From assembly GCF_001905795.1 (NCBI RefSeq), contig NZ_LIXJ01000026.1, forward strand, positions 1 through 64,000: DNA of 64,000 nucleotides, written 5' to 3'. Positions 44,298 through 53,532 of this stretch are shown one piece after another. Origin of the DNA: Streptomyces sp. CB01580 (GTDB lineage: Bacteria > Actinomycetota > Actinomycetes > Streptomycetales > Streptomycetaceae). The translations under genes and the position numbers were made by a program. The notes beneath the pieces are model-generated. The model did no database searches. It saw nothing but the letters and a program-made list of their open reading frames with translations, and was not told the origin of the DNA. How positions within the stretch are numbered: the stretch's first letter is position 1; each line of letters begins with the position of its first letter.

Positions 44298-45545
44298 TTG
44301 CCCAGTCCCTACCGCGCGATCTTCGCCGCCCCCGGCACCAAGCGGTTCTCGGCGGCCGGATTCCTCGGCCGGATGCCGCTGTCCATGATGGGCATCGGCG
44401 TGGTGACCATGGTTTCCCAGCTCACCGGCCGCTACGGACTCGCCGGGGCGCTCTCCGCGACGCTGGCGATGTCGGCGGCCGTGATCGGGCCGCAGATCTC
44501 CCGGCTCGTGGACCGGCACGGTCAGCGCCGGGTGCTGCGGCCCGCCACGCTCGTCGCGCTCGCGGCGGTGGCCGGGCTCCTCGTCTGCGCGCAGCAGCGG
44601 CTGCCGGACTGGACGCTCTTCGTCTTCGCGGCGGGCGCCGGCTGCGTACCCAGCGTGGGCTCGATGATCCGGGCCCGCTGGGCGGAGATCTACCGCGGTT
44701 CGCCGCAGCGGCTGCACACCGCGTACTCGTGGGAGTCGATCGTCGACGAGGTGTGCTTCATCTTCGGGCCGATCATCTCGATCGGCCTGTCCACGTCCTG
44801 GTTCCCGGAGGCGGGTCCGCTGCTCGCGGCGGTGTTCCTGCTGGTCGGCGTGGTCTGGCTGACCGCGCAGCGCGCCACCGAACCGGTCCCGCACCCGCGC
44901 GAGCAGCACACCGGCGGTTCCGCGATGCGTTCCCGGGGCCTGCGGGTGCTCGTGGTGACGTTCATGGCGACCGGGGCGATCTTCGGGGCGATCGACGTGG
45001 TGACGGTGGCCTTCGCCGAGGAGCAGGGGCACAAGGCGGCGGCGAGTCTCGTCCTGGCCGTGTACGCCCTGGGGTCCTGCGTGGCCGGGGCCGTCTTCGG
45101 CCTGCTGCGGCCGGGCGGGAAGCCGTCCACCCGGTGGCTGCTGGGCGTGTGTGCGATGGCCGTGAGTATGATCCCCCTCCAACTGGCCGGGAGCCTGCCG
45201 TTCCTGGCCGTGGCGCTCTTTGTCGCGGGCCTCGCCATCGCACCGACGATGGTCACCACCATGGCCCTCGTAGAGCAGCACGTACCCCGCACCGCACTGA
45301 CCGAGGGCATGACCTGGACCAGCACCGGGCTCGCCGTCGGCGTGGCACTCGGCTCCTCGGCCGCCGGCTGGGTGGTAGACGCCTCCGGGGCCGAGGCGGG
45401 GTACGCGGTGCCCGCCGTGGCGGGAGCGCTCGCGGCCGCGGTGGCGTTCCTGGGGTACCGCCGGCTCAGCGGGCCGGCCGCTACGGGAGGGCGTGGGGAA
45501 GATGACCGGAACCGGCGCACGGACGACGACGAGCGCGTGGCGTAA
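44298..45545 (+). CDS. Major facilitator superfamily transporter
   Basis: The product is 415 residues from a TTG at 44298 with GGAG seven bases away. It has twelve hydrophobic segments; the loop between helices 2 and 3 reads SRLVDRHGQRRVLRP, the MFS motif A. The substrate is unknown. The sequence resembles uncharacterised actinobacterial MFS exporters. The 3' end overlaps the following oxidase gene by 44 bases in another frame, so the two are cotranscribed. Confidence 0.82.
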   Translation: MPSPYRAIFAAPGTKRFSAAGFLGRMPLSMMGIGVVTMVSQLTGRYGLAGALSATLAMSAAVIGPQISRLVDRHGQRRVLRPATLVALAAVAGLLVCAQQRLPDWTLFVFAAGAGCVPSVGSMIRARWAEIYRGSPQRLHTAYSWESIVDEVCFIFGPIISIGLSTSWFPEAGPLLAAVFLLVGVVWLTAQRATEPVPHPREQHTGGSAMRSRGLRVLVVTFMATGAIFGAIDVVTVAFAEEQGHKAAASLVLAVYALGSCVAGAVFGLLRPGGKPSTRWLLGVCAMAVSMIPLQLAGSLPFLAVALFVAGLAIAPTMVTTMALVEQHVPRTALTEGMTWTSTGLAVGVALGSSAAGWVVDASGAEAGYAVPAVAGALAAAVAFLGYRRLSGPAATGGRGEDDRNRRTDDDERVA

Positions 45546-46824
45546 CTGGGCGGGGAACGTCACGGCACGTCCGGCGCGGGCCGTGACGCCCGCCTCCGCG
45601 CCCGAACTGGCCGAGGCGCTGCGCCGGGCCTCCGAGGACGGCCTGCGGGTGAAACCCGTCGGCTCGGGGCACTCCTTCACGTCGGTGGCGGCCACCGACG
45701 GACTGCTGATCCGCCCCGACCTGCTCGCCGGCATCCGGGAGATCGACCGCGAGGCGATGACGGTGACCGTCGGGGCCGGCACCACGCTGGAGCGGCTCAA
45801 CACCGTCCTGGCGAGGGAGGGCCTCTCGCTCACCAACATGGGCGACATCATGAAGCAGACGGTCGCCGGTGCCACGTCGACCGGCACCCATGGCACCGGC
45901 CGCGACTCTGGGTCCATATCCGCGCAGATCCGCGCCCTCGAACTGGTCACCGCCGACGGGCGGGTGCTGACCTGCTCGGAGAAGGAGAACGCCGACATCT
46001 TCGCCGTCGCCCGGATCGGGCTCGGCGCGCTGGGCGTCGTCACGGCGATCACCTTCGCCGTGGAGCCGGTCTTCCTGCTGACGGCCCGTGAGGAGCCGAT
46101 GGGCTTCGACCGGGTCACGACCGACTTCGACCAGCTGGTCACGGAGAACGAGCACTTCGAGTTCTACTGGTTCCCGCACACCGGCAACTGCAACACCAAG
46201 CGCAACAACCGCAGCGCGGGACCGGCCGCGCCTCCCGGGAAGGTCAGCGGCTGGATCGAGGACGAACTCCTCTCCAACGGGATCTTCCAGGCGGCCTGTG
46301 CGGTCGGCCGGGCGTTCCCCGCGACGATCCCGTCGATCGCCAGGGTCTCCAGCCGCGCGCTCTCGGCTCGTGCGTACACCGACATTCCTTACAAGGTCTT
46401 CACCAGTCCGCGCCGGGTGCGCTTCGTGGAGATGGAGTACGCCGTGCCGCGCGAGGCCGCCCTGGAGGCACTGCGGGAGGTCAGGGCGATGGTCGATCGC
46501 TCTCCGCTGCGGATCAGCTTCCCGGTGGAGGTGCGCACCGCGCCCGCCGACGACATCGCGCTCTCCACTGCCTCGGGCCGGGACAGTGTGTACATCGCCG
46601 TCCACATGTACCGGGGCACGCCCTACCAGGCGTACTTCACGGCCGTCGAGCGGATCATGACCGCCCATGCCGGCCGCCCGCACTGGGGCAAGATCAACAC
46701 CCGCGACGCGGAGTACTTCGCCGAGGTCTACCCGCGCTTCGGCGAGTTCACCGCCGTACGCGACCGGCTCGACCCGGACCGGCTGTTCGGCAACGCCTAC
46801 CTGCGCCGGGTGCTGGGCGACTAG
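45502..46824 (+). CDS. FAD-linked sugar-1,4-lactone oxidase (D-arabinono-lactone oxidase type)
   Basis: The product is 440 residues from the ATG at 45502; a GTG at 45493 is also possible. The VAO-type FAD domain shows PVGSGHSFTSVAATDG, LINMGD-like SLTNMGDIMKQTVAGA and GTHGTGRDSGS. The C-terminal ALO domain ends in HWGKINT and DRLFGNAYLRRVLG. The histidine that can bond FAD covalently in this group (SGHS) is present. Members oxidise L-gulono-, D-arabinono- or related lactones. The exact sugar cannot be read from sequence. Confidence 0.88.
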   Translation: MTGTGARTTTSAWRNWAGNVTARPARAVTPASAPELAEALRRASEDGLRVKPVGSGHSFTSVAATDGLLIRPDLLAGIREIDREAMTVTVGAGTTLERLNTVLAREGLSLTNMGDIMKQTVAGATSTGTHGTGRDSGSISAQIRALELVTADGRVLTCSEKENADIFAVARIGLGALGVVTAITFAVEPVFLLTAREEPMGFDRVTTDFDQLVTENEHFEFYWFPHTGNCNTKRNNRSAGPAAPPGKVSGWIEDELLSNGIFQAACAVGRAFPATIPSIARVSSRALSARAYTDIPYKVFTSPRRVRFVEMEYAVPREAALEALREVRAMVDRSPLRISFPVEVRTAPADDIALSTASGRDSVYIAVHMYRGTPYQAYFTAVERIMTAHAGRPHWGKINTRDAEYFAEVYPRFGEFTAVRDRLDPDRLFGNAYLRRVLGD

Positions 46825-46888
46825 TGCCGCTCCCGGCACTAGTAGGGCTTGTCGTCGAAGCGCCCTCGTGCGGCCGGAGGCCGGGCCG

Positions 46889-46918
46889 AGGGGGCGGTGC
46901 CGGAGGGCACCGCCCCTC
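46889..46918. terminator. Bidirectional terminator
   Basis: GGGGCGGTGCC pairs with GGCACCGCCCC around GGAG, between converging genes; flanking G and C residues extend the stem imperfectly. Confidence 0.8.
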
Positions 46919-46922
46919 GGTC

Positions 46923-47993
46923 TCATCGGCCGGTGTCGGTGCCGGTGGTGGCCTGTCCGCCCTGCGCCGGGGCCTGCCCGGCATCCGTGGGCTGCGGGGC
47001 GACGCCGCCGTCGCCGGGGGCCGACGGGGCGGGTGTGGTCGCCGGGGACGGACCGGTCCCCTCGCCGCTGTCGCCGGGCCGCGTGGGGCTGGGCGCCGGA
47101 TCGTCCGGGGCGCGGCCGTCCTGACCGGAGTCGGGGTTCCGGCTCTGCCCGCCGCCCGGCGCCGTGCCGGGGGCCTCGCCGCTCTCCTGCCCCGGCGTCC
47201 GGTCCCGGTCCGGGCCGGTGTCGGTCGACGGCGCGGGGCCGTTCGTCCCGGAGTCCCGTCCCCCGCCGCGTACGACGGAGCCCACGGTGGTGCCCCGGCC
47301 ACCGCTCAGGTCGCCCCCGGAGACCAGTTCGTACGTGGTGATCCCGGCCATGGCCACGACGAAGACCACGGCCGCCCCGGCAGCGGAGCGCTTCCAGCCC
47401 CGGAACCGGGTGCCGTGCGTGGTGGCCTCGGAGAACTCCTCGTCGGGCGCCCCGTCCCGGCCCGGGCGGACCGCCGCGAGCGGCCGGGTCGCGCCGAACG
47501 GCCCGGTCGGCCGGGCGGGGTCCTGATCGGTGTCCACGGCACGCAGCACGGTCGTGGCGTCCACGGCACGCAGCACCGTCGTGGCGTCGACGGCGGGGAG
47601 CACGGTTGTCGCGTCCACGGCGGGGAGCACCGTCGTGGCGTCCTCGACCCCGTCGTGGCCCGGCTCCGGCGAGGACCGCCGTTCCCCCCGCGAGGCCCGC
47701 GCGTCGCCCGCCCTCCGGTTCCGCCCGGCCGCCTCGCGGCCCTGGTGCTTCGCCTGAACCGTGGCCTCGCGTATCTGCTCCCCCGTACGGCGGAAGAAGT
47801 GCTGGAAGACGGAACCGCCGCACGTGGCGACGACGCTCATCACCCCCGCGCCCAGGATCGTTCCGTAGACGCCCAACTGGGAGGCCGCCACCGCCGCGGC
47901 GACCGCCGCCACGGCGCTGCCCGCCACTTGCGGCAGGCTCAGATCTATTCGCTTTTCCTTGGGATCCGTGTCACTTTCCGGCTTCTGCACCAT
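46923..47993 (-). CDS. Membrane protein with four nine-residue internal repeats
   Basis: The product is 356 residues from the ATG at 47993. A hydrophobic stretch at ~18-60 (Ala/Val-rich then VYGTILGAGVMSVVATCGG) probably forms two helices. A basic segment and four consecutive copies of DATTVLxAV follow. A transmembrane helix at ~210-230 (AAGAAVVFVVAMAGITTYELV) then leads into a long Gly/Pro/Ser/Asp-rich tail outside the cell. The repeats are Thr-rich and lie on the cytoplasmic side; TTV/TVL threonines flanked by acidic residues are plausible sites for Ser/Thr kinases, which is a guess. No enzyme domain is seen. Confidence 0.7.
   Translation of the reverse strand: MVQKPESDTDPKEKRIDLSLPQVAGSAVAAVAAAVAASQLGVYGTILGAGVMSVVATCGGSVFQHFFRRTGEQIREATVQAKHQGREAAGRNRRAGDARASRGERRSSPEPGHDGVEDATTVLPAVDATTVLPAVDATTVLRAVDATTVLRAVDTDQDPARPTGPFGATRPLAAVRPGRDGAPDEEFSEATTHGTRFRGWKRSAAGAAVVFVVAMAGITTYELVSGGDLSGGRGTTVGSVVRGGGRDSGTNGPAPSTDTGPDRDRTPGQESGEAPGTAPGGGQSRNPDSGQDGRAPDDPAPSPTRPGDSGEGTGPSPATTPAPSAPGDGGVAPQPTDAGQAPAQGGQATTGTDTGR
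47532..47639. repeat. Four tandem 27-base units inside the membrane protein gene
   Basis: Each unit encodes nine residues. Units 1 and 2 are nearly identical (RAV type) and units 3 and 4 form a second pair (PAV type), suggesting two rounds of duplication. Confidence 0.9.
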
Positions 47994-48491
47994 TTCCAGC
48001 CCTTGATTGACATCTCTCCCACCATGCAACAGAAAGGGACATCTGAGCGAAGTGATTAGTTCCGCTTCGGGAGATTCTGTGAAGCAGGACACGCACGAGG
48101 GGCATACGACCCCCGACTGGGTAGCTCAACTGCCGCACCCGACGACAACTTCGACGGCGCGGCGGTCCACTCGCGTGGCCCGAATGGAGTACTGTGACGA
48201 GCCCTGAGCCGGATTCCCGCACGGGTGTCCGGGATCTTCGGGAAGGGGGCCGCAAGGAGGCACTCGATCCGGCGGCGCCGCGGCATCCCACGGGGACCGG
48301 CTACATGATGTGACCAGAAGTCACTTCATGTTGCACAATGGGTCACCGTGTCATACCGGCGGTCAAGGGCTCACGCTCGACACACCGGGCAACACGGCAA
48401 TGTTGTGGCAGGCTGCACCCGGGCAGGCCACACTCGACTAGCGGAAGCAGCGACGCACGTGACGTCGGCAGGCACCACCCGGGAGGTCCCC
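47994..48491. promoter_or_regulatory. 498-base spacer upstream of sepH
   Basis: It contains a possible 39-codon frame (GTG 48194 to TGA 48313) without strong support, and GTGAC-CAGAA-GTCAC (48310-48324), a perfect 5-5-5 inverted repeat 168 bases upstream of sepH. The promoter of sepH and that of the opposite membrane protein gene are expected here. Confidence 0.45.
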
Positions 48492-49550
48492 ATGCCCGAA
48501 CTGCGTGTCGTGGCCGTCTCCAACGACGGCACACGACTGGTGCTCAAGGCTGCGGACAACACGGAGTACACGCTTCCGATCGACGAGCGGCTGCGAGCCG
48601 CCGTGCGCAACGACCGTGCGCGGCTGGGCCAGATCGAGATCGAGGTGGAGAGCCACCTCCGCCCGCGCGACATCCAGGCGCGGATACGGGCGGGCGCCTC
48701 CGCCGAGGAGGTCGCCCAGTTCGCTGGGATCCCGGTCGACCGTGTCCGCCGCTTCGAGGGCCCTGTCCTCGCGGAACGCGCCTTCATGGCAGAGCGCGCC
48801 CGCAAGACGCCCGTACGCCGTCCCGGCGAGAACACCGGCCCCCTGCTCGGCGAGGCGGTGAAGGAGCGGCTGCTGCTGCGCGGCGCCGACAAGGAGACCG
48901 TCCAGTGGGACTCGTGGCGCCGTGACGACGGCACCTGGGAAGTCCTGCTGGTCTACCGGGTCGCGGGCGAACCCCACTCGGCGAGCTGGACGTACGACGC
49001 GCCGCGCCGGCTGGTCCAGGCCGTGGACGACGAGGCGCGTTCGCTGATCGGCGAGACCGACGAGGTCGCCGCGCCCGAGCCGACCTTCCCGTTCGTGCCC
49101 CGGATCGCGCGGCTGCCCCGCGACCGGCCGCTGGACCGCTCCCTGGACCGCCCGTTGGAGCGCCCGTCGGTTCCGGCCCCCGTGCCCGACCCCGAGGAGC
49201 ACGTGGGCGGCATCTCGTCCGGTGAACGCGATTCGCTGACCAGCCTGCTGGAGGCGGTTCCGAGCTTCCGCGGCGACATGGTCGTCCCGGAACGGCCCGA
49301 GCCTCCCGCCCCGGACCCGGTCGCGGAGGAGCCGGAGGCCGACGAGCCGCCCGCGGCGGCCGCCTCCGCGGGTGCCGGTTCCGCCTACGCGGATGTGCTG
49401 ATGCCGCGGGCGGTGGCGGGACACCGCGACCGGCTGATCGGGACCACGGACCGACAGGCCGAGGCCGACGGCGTACGGCCGGGCCGCCGGGCCGCGGTGC
49501 CGAGCTGGGACGAGATCGTCTTCGGCACGCGCCGAAAGAAACAGGACTGA
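48492..49550 (+). CDS. sepH: Septation protein SepH
   Basis: The product is 352 residues from the ATG at 48492 behind GGGAGG. The N-terminal DUF3071 domain (ELRVVAVSNDGTRLVLK, then a helix-turn-helix: SHLRPRDIQARIRAGASAEEVAQ and VDRVRRFEGPVLAERA) extends to ~190. It is followed by a disordered Pro/Glu/Arg region with RPLDRSLDRPLERP-like repeats and the conserved end PSWDEIVFGTRRK. SepH binds FtsZ and stimulates its assembly at division sites in Streptomyces and mycobacteria. The gene stands alone and ends in a hairpin. Confidence 0.94.
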   Translation: MPELRVVAVSNDGTRLVLKAADNTEYTLPIDERLRAAVRNDRARLGQIEIEVESHLRPRDIQARIRAGASAEEVAQFAGIPVDRVRRFEGPVLAERAFMAERARKTPVRRPGENTGPLLGEAVKERLLLRGADKETVQWDSWRRDDGTWEVLLVYRVAGEPHSASWTYDAPRRLVQAVDDEARSLIGETDEVAAPEPTFPFVPRIARLPRDRPLDRSLDRPLERPSVPAPVPDPEEHVGGISSGERDSLTSLLEAVPSFRGDMVVPERPEPPAPDPVAEEPEADEPPAAAASAGAGSAYADVLMPRAVAGHRDRLIGTTDRQAEADGVRPGRRAAVPSWDEIVFGTRRKKQD

Positions 49551-49569
49551 ACGGGGCGACCGCAGCATG

Positions 49570-49605
49570 ACGAGGGTCCGTACGCCACGGCGTACGGGCC
49601 CTCGT
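49570..49605. terminator. Terminator hairpin after sepH
   Basis: ACGAGGGTCCGTACGCC pairs with GGCGTACGGGCCCTCGT with one G-U position and a very tight turn, 20 bases past the stop. Confidence 0.85.
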
Positions 49606-49794
49606 GCCGTGTCCTGCGCGCGCGGCGCGGGAGAAACAGGTGTCCCGGAAGCGACGCACCGCACGCAAGCGGCGCACGGCGCGGAGGAAGCGCACGGTCC
49701 GAAAGACACGCGTGACATGGAAGAAGCGACGGGAGAAGCGTACGGCCGGACCGCGTCCCGGCCGTACGCCGCGCTCAGTCCGGCGCGCCTCGCG

Positions 49795-50622
49795 TCAGCG
49801 GGGATCGGGGCCCGTGGCGACCGGGCGGGTCCCGTCGGCGGTCCACTCGGACCAGGAGCCCACGTAGAGCGCCGCCGGAATCCCGGCGACGGCCAGGGCC
49901 AGCACCTCATGGGCGCCCGAGACGCCCGAGCCGCAGTAGACACCGACCTCGGACGCCCGGTCGGCGCCGAGCTCGTCGAAGCGGGCCGCCAGCGAGGAGG
50001 CGGGCAGGAACCGGCCGTCCTCCTCCACGTTCTCGGTGGTCGGGGCCGAGACGGCGCCCGGGATGTGGCCGGCCACCCGGTCGATCGGTTCCACCTCGCC
50101 CCGGTAGCGTGCGGCGGCCCGCGCGTCGAGCAGCAGGCCCGACCGGGCCAGCGCCGCCGCCCCGTCGGCATCCAGCAGCGGCACGGCGCCGGGCACCGGC
50201 CGGAAGTCGCCCTCGTCCGGCGTGGGGATCTCCTTGTCGAGCTTCCCCTCCCAGGCCGCGAGGCCGCCGTCCAGCACCCGGACGTTCTCGTGCCCGGTCC
50301 AGCGCAGCAGCCACCAGGCGCGGGCCGCCGCCCAGCTCTGACCGCCGTCGTACACGACCACCGGGGTGTCCGCGCGGACACCGGCCCTGCGCATGGTCGC
50401 GCCGAACTCCTCGGGGTCGGGCAGGGGGTGGCGTCCACCACTGCCCGCCGAACCGGCGAGGTCCGCGTCCAGGTCGACGAAGACCGCGCCCGGGATGTGT
50501 CCGGCCTCGTAGTCCGGGCGGCCGTGCGGGCCGCCCTGCTGCCAACGTACGTCCAGGAGCACCGGCGGACGTGGCCCCGCCAGCTCGCTCGCGCATTCGG
50601 GCGCGGTGATGATCGGCTTCAT
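49795..50622 (-). CDS. Rhodanese-family sulfurtransferase (3-mercaptopyruvate type)
   Basis: The product is 275 residues from the ATG at 50622, eight bases after GAGGA; an ATG at 50631 is too close to that site. Two rhodanese domains are seen: the first with LLDVRW and YEAGHIPGAVFVDLD, the second with catalytic Cys in VGVYCGSGVSGAHEVLAL. The active loop CGSGVSG is the mercaptopyruvate sulfurtransferase type rather than the CRKGVT thiosulfate type. It moves sulfur from mercaptopyruvate or thiosulfate to a thiophilic acceptor. Confidence 0.9.
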   Translation of the reverse strand: MKPIITAPECASELAGPRPPVLLDVRWQQGGPHGRPDYEAGHIPGAVFVDLDADLAGSAGSGGRHPLPDPEEFGATMRRAGVRADTPVVVYDGGQSWAAARAWWLLRWTGHENVRVLDGGLAAWEGKLDKEIPTPDEGDFRPVPGAVPLLDADGAAALARSGLLLDARAAARYRGEVEPIDRVAGHIPGAVSAPTTENVEEDGRFLPASSLAARFDELGADRASEVGVYCGSGVSGAHEVLALAVAGIPAALYVGSWSEWTADGTRPVATGPDPR

Positions 50623-50860
50623 GGAAACCATCCTCGCGCAGGAGCGGTCCCACCCGTAACACCGTCACACCACGGAACCGGACCTACCGCATGTTTCCGG
50701 CCTCTCTGTCGAGATCCCGGACGATGCGGCGCGGCCGGGCCGCATGGAGCGCCGGGTGGTGCGAGCATCTGCACGGGGCGCGCACCACCCGTGCCGCACC
50801 ACGGCACACGGCCCCGTTCCCCCCGTACGGCCACCACGATGGTCCGAGGAGAGAGTGACG

Positions 50861-51640
50861 ATGACCGAGGCTCCCGCCCGGCGCACACCCGGAACACCTT
50901 GCTGGGTGAGTCTGATCGTGCACGGCTTGAGCACCACAGAGGATTTCTACGCCGGTCTGTTCGGCTGGGAGTTCGCGCCCGGACCGGACCAACTGGGTCC
51001 GTATGTCCGCGCGTCGATCGGCGGAAAGGTGGTCGCGGGCATTGGACAGCTGCCGTCCGACCGCCTCCTGCCCGTGGCCTGGACGACGTATCTGGCCACC
51101 GACGACGCCGATGCCACGGCGGAGCTGATCCGCTCCTGCGGTGGCACGGTCGCCGTGGGGCCGCTCGACGCGGGCGAGGCGGGGCGGCTCGCCATCGCCG
51201 CAGATCCCGGGGGCGCGGTCTTCGGGATCTGGCAGGCCGCCGCGCATCTCGGCACGGCTCTCTCCGGCACCCACGGCACCCCGGTCTGGAACGAGCTGCT
51301 GACCCGTGAGACCTCGACGGTCTGCAAGTTCTACCAGACGGTGTTCGGCTACGAGGCGGGAGCGGTCGTATCGGCCGACTTCGACTACCAGACGCTGCGT
51401 CTGCGCGGTCGTCCGGTCGCCTCGCTGCACGGCGTGGGTCACGCCCTTCCCCGCGACCGCGGGCCGCACTGGATGACGCACTTCGAGGTCGACGACACCG
51501 ACGCGACCGCGCGTCGTGCGGTGGACCTGGGTGGGTACGTCCTCCAGCCACCCCGCGACGGCTCCTTCGGCCGGATCGCGACCGTGGCCGACCCGGAGGG
51601 CGCCGTGTTCACGATCGCGCGGTCACCCGACAGGCTCTGA
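50861..51640 (+). CDS. VOC-superfamily (glyoxalase/dioxygenase fold) protein, two modules
   Basis: The product is 259 residues from the ATG at 50861 (GAGGAGA nearby). Two VOC modules of ~125 residues each are visible: CWVSLIVHGLSTTEDFYAGLFGW to DPGGAVFGIWQ, and VWNELLTRETSTVCKFYQTVFGY to DPEGAVFTIAR. Such proteins often confer resistance by binding a compound or act on small hydroxy substrates. Metal-binding residues are not complete in either module, so a binding role is as likely as catalysis. Confidence 0.82.
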   Translation: MTEAPARRTPGTPCWVSLIVHGLSTTEDFYAGLFGWEFAPGPDQLGPYVRASIGGKVVAGIGQLPSDRLLPVAWTTYLATDDADATAELIRSCGGTVAVGPLDAGEAGRLAIAADPGGAVFGIWQAAAHLGTALSGTHGTPVWNELLTRETSTVCKFYQTVFGYEAGAVVSADFDYQTLRLRGRPVASLHGVGHALPRDRGPHWMTHFEVDDTDATARRAVDLGGYVLQPPRDGSFGRIATVADPEGAVFTIARSPDRL

Positions 51641-51647
51641 ACCGAAG

Positions 51648-51681
51648 GGCTCCGGGCCGCGGCGTCAGCCGGCCCGGAGCC
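51648..51681. terminator. Terminator hairpin overlapping the PaaX stop codon
   Basis: GGCTCCGGGCCG pairs perfectly with CGGCCCGGAGCC. The loop contains the stop codon (51665-51667) of the converging PaaX gene, so on that strand the stem's first arm is coding. Confidence 0.8.
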
Positions 51682-52597
51682 GTTCGACATGGCGGCGGGC
51701 GGGGCCGGACAGCCGGGCGTGGAGCTCGTCGAAGAGATCGGACGCCTCGGTTCCGCTCCATTCGGCCGGCAGCAGCTCCCGCGCGACACCGGGGTCGAGG
51801 TAGACCAGCCGGCGCCAGTCGGTGATGACCCTGATGTATGTCATGAACGCCTCACCTTCGGTCACCCGGCCCCCGCCGGCGATGCGCTCGGCCACCGGCC
51901 GGTACGCCCCGAGGAAATCGGCGTAGAGCCGCTGGAGCCGGACGGTGTCCCACCAGGTGCGCACCTTCGCGGCCAGTTCCGCGCGGCCCGCACGGCCCTT
52001 GCCCGCCTCGCCCTCGGGCGCGTTCCCGACCCGGATCCCGGTCTTCGTCCTCCCAGCCGCGGGGAGGTGGTCGGCCCGGAAGAGGTCGGCGTAGGAGCGC
52101 AGCCCGTGCCGGGCCAGCATGTCCTCCGCCTCCTCGTACACATGGCCCGGTGCGATCCACACCCCGGCGGACACGGAGCCGAAGCCGAGCCTGGTCAGCT
52201 GGGTGCGCAGCGTGTGCCGTCGGGCGCGCTCGGACTCGGGCACGGAGAAGACGACGAGCACCCAGCCCTCGTCGACGGTGGCGCGCCGCGCCGCGAAGAT
52301 GCGCGGATCGCCGTCGCGCAGGACGCGTTCGGTGTCCGGCGAGATCCGGTATCCGGCCGCCCCGGACACCGTTTCCGCTTCGAGGATTCCGGCGCGCTTC
52401 AGTCGGGAGACGGAGGACCGCACGGTCGGCCCCTCGACGCCCAGGTCGGCGAGCAGCCGGATCAGCGAGGCCACGGACATCCAGCCATCGGTGTCGCGCG
52501 CGTACAACCCGTAGACCGTCACGATCAGCTGCCTCGGCTGCGCCTTGCCCGGGGATCCCGGTCCGGGCGCGGACTCTTCCCCGCTCGCCGTGTTCAC
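51665..52597 (-). CDS. PaaX-family transcriptional regulator
   Basis: The product is 310 residues. A winged helix at ~20-90 (IVTVYGLYARDTDGWMSVASLIRLLADLGVEGPTVRSSVSRLKRAG) is followed by the PaaX central and C-terminal domains (WVLVVFSVPESERARRHTLRTQLTRLGFGSVSAGVWIAP; RLVYLDPGVARELLPAEW). PaaX represses phenylacetate degradation in other bacteria. No paa genes are in the window, so the target is probably elsewhere or different. Confidence 0.88.
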   Translation of the reverse strand: MNTASGEESAPGPGSPGKAQPRQLIVTVYGLYARDTDGWMSVASLIRLLADLGVEGPTVRSSVSRLKRAGILEAETVSGAAGYRISPDTERVLRDGDPRIFAARRATVDEGWVLVVFSVPESERARRHTLRTQLTRLGFGSVSAGVWIAPGHVYEEAEDMLARHGLRSYADLFRADHLPAAGRTKTGIRVGNAPEGEAGKGRAGRAELAAKVRTWWDTVRLQRLYADFLGAYRPVAERIAGGGRVTEGEAFMTYIRVITDWRRLVYLDPGVARELLPAEWSGTEASDLFDELHARLSGPARRHVERLRAG

Positions 52598-52657
52598 GGC
52601 GTCATCCTAAACACCCGTGCCGCGGGCCTCGGGAGGACGGGGCTGCGCGACGGGAGG

Positions 52658-53308
52658 TCAGCCCGAGGTGACCGGCAGCACGTCGGGCGACAGGGCGGCC
52701 GCGCGCGCCGTCGCACTCGTCATCCGCCTGCGATGGTGACGACGGCACAGGACCTCGTACCCGACGGTCTCGGCGGCCACGCCCACGTCGCCCACCACGA
52801 CCTGCTCGCCGTCAACGACCATCTCGCCGCCCACCGTGCGCGCGTTGTGAGTGGCCCGCGCTCCGCACCAGCACATCGCCTCGACCTGGAGCGTCTCGAC
52901 CCGGTCCGCCAGCTCGATCAGCCGCTGCGAGCCCGGGAAGAGCTTGGTGCGGAAGTCCGTGGTGATGCCGAACGCGAAGACGTCCAGGTCCAGGTCGTCC
53001 ACGATCCGGGCCAGTTGGTCGATCTGTTCGGGGGCGAGGAACTGCGCCTCGTCCACGATGACGTAGTCGGCCTTTCCGCCCTTCGACATCTGGGCCACGA
53101 GGTAGGCGTACAGGTCCATGTGCGGTGCGGCCTCGACCGCTTCCGTCACGAGTCCGAGACGGGAGGAGAGCTTCCCCTCGCCCGCGCGGTCGTCCCGGGT
53201 GAAGATCACGCCCCGCAGTCCCCTGGCCGACCGGTTGTGCCCGATCTGCAGCGCCAGCGTGCTCTTTCCGCAGTCCATGGTGCCGGAGAAGAAAACCAGT
53301 TCGGACAT
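52658..53308 (-). CDS. tdk: Thymidine kinase
   Basis: The product is 216 residues. The P loop is GTMDCGKST (9-17); VIVDEAQFL holds the catalytic Glu. MCWCGARATHNAR and YEVLCRRHHRR give the zinc-binding cysteines/histidine of the type II (TK1-like) lasso domain. It salvages thymidine to dTMP. The spacer to the next gene (53309-53532) holds no gene and no clear terminator. Confidence 0.95.
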   Translation of the reverse strand: MSELVFFSGTMDCGKSTLALQIGHNRSARGLRGVIFTRDDRAGEGKLSSRLGLVTEAVEAAPHMDLYAYLVAQMSKGGKADYVIVDEAQFLAPEQIDQLARIVDDLDLDVFAFGITTDFRTKLFPGSQRLIELADRVETLQVEAMCWCGARATHNARTVGGEMVVDGEQVVVGDVGVAAETVGYEVLCRRHHRRRMTSATARAAALSPDVLPVTSG

Positions 53309-53532
53309 CAGTGGAGCACAATCTTCCGGATCGAGGGGGACCCGCTGACCGGCCGGTACCGGCGCGGCGCGACCCGTTCGCGGGGCGACGGATGCCCGAG
53401 CACGACGGCGCGCTCTGCGCGGTCCGTCGCCCCGGAGGAGAACACGGGCTCGGGCATGGGGAACTGAGGGCCTTTCGGACGCGGTGGGGCGGTCGGGCGG
53501 ATCGGGAGGGAGACGTGCCTGCGCGGGAGCGG

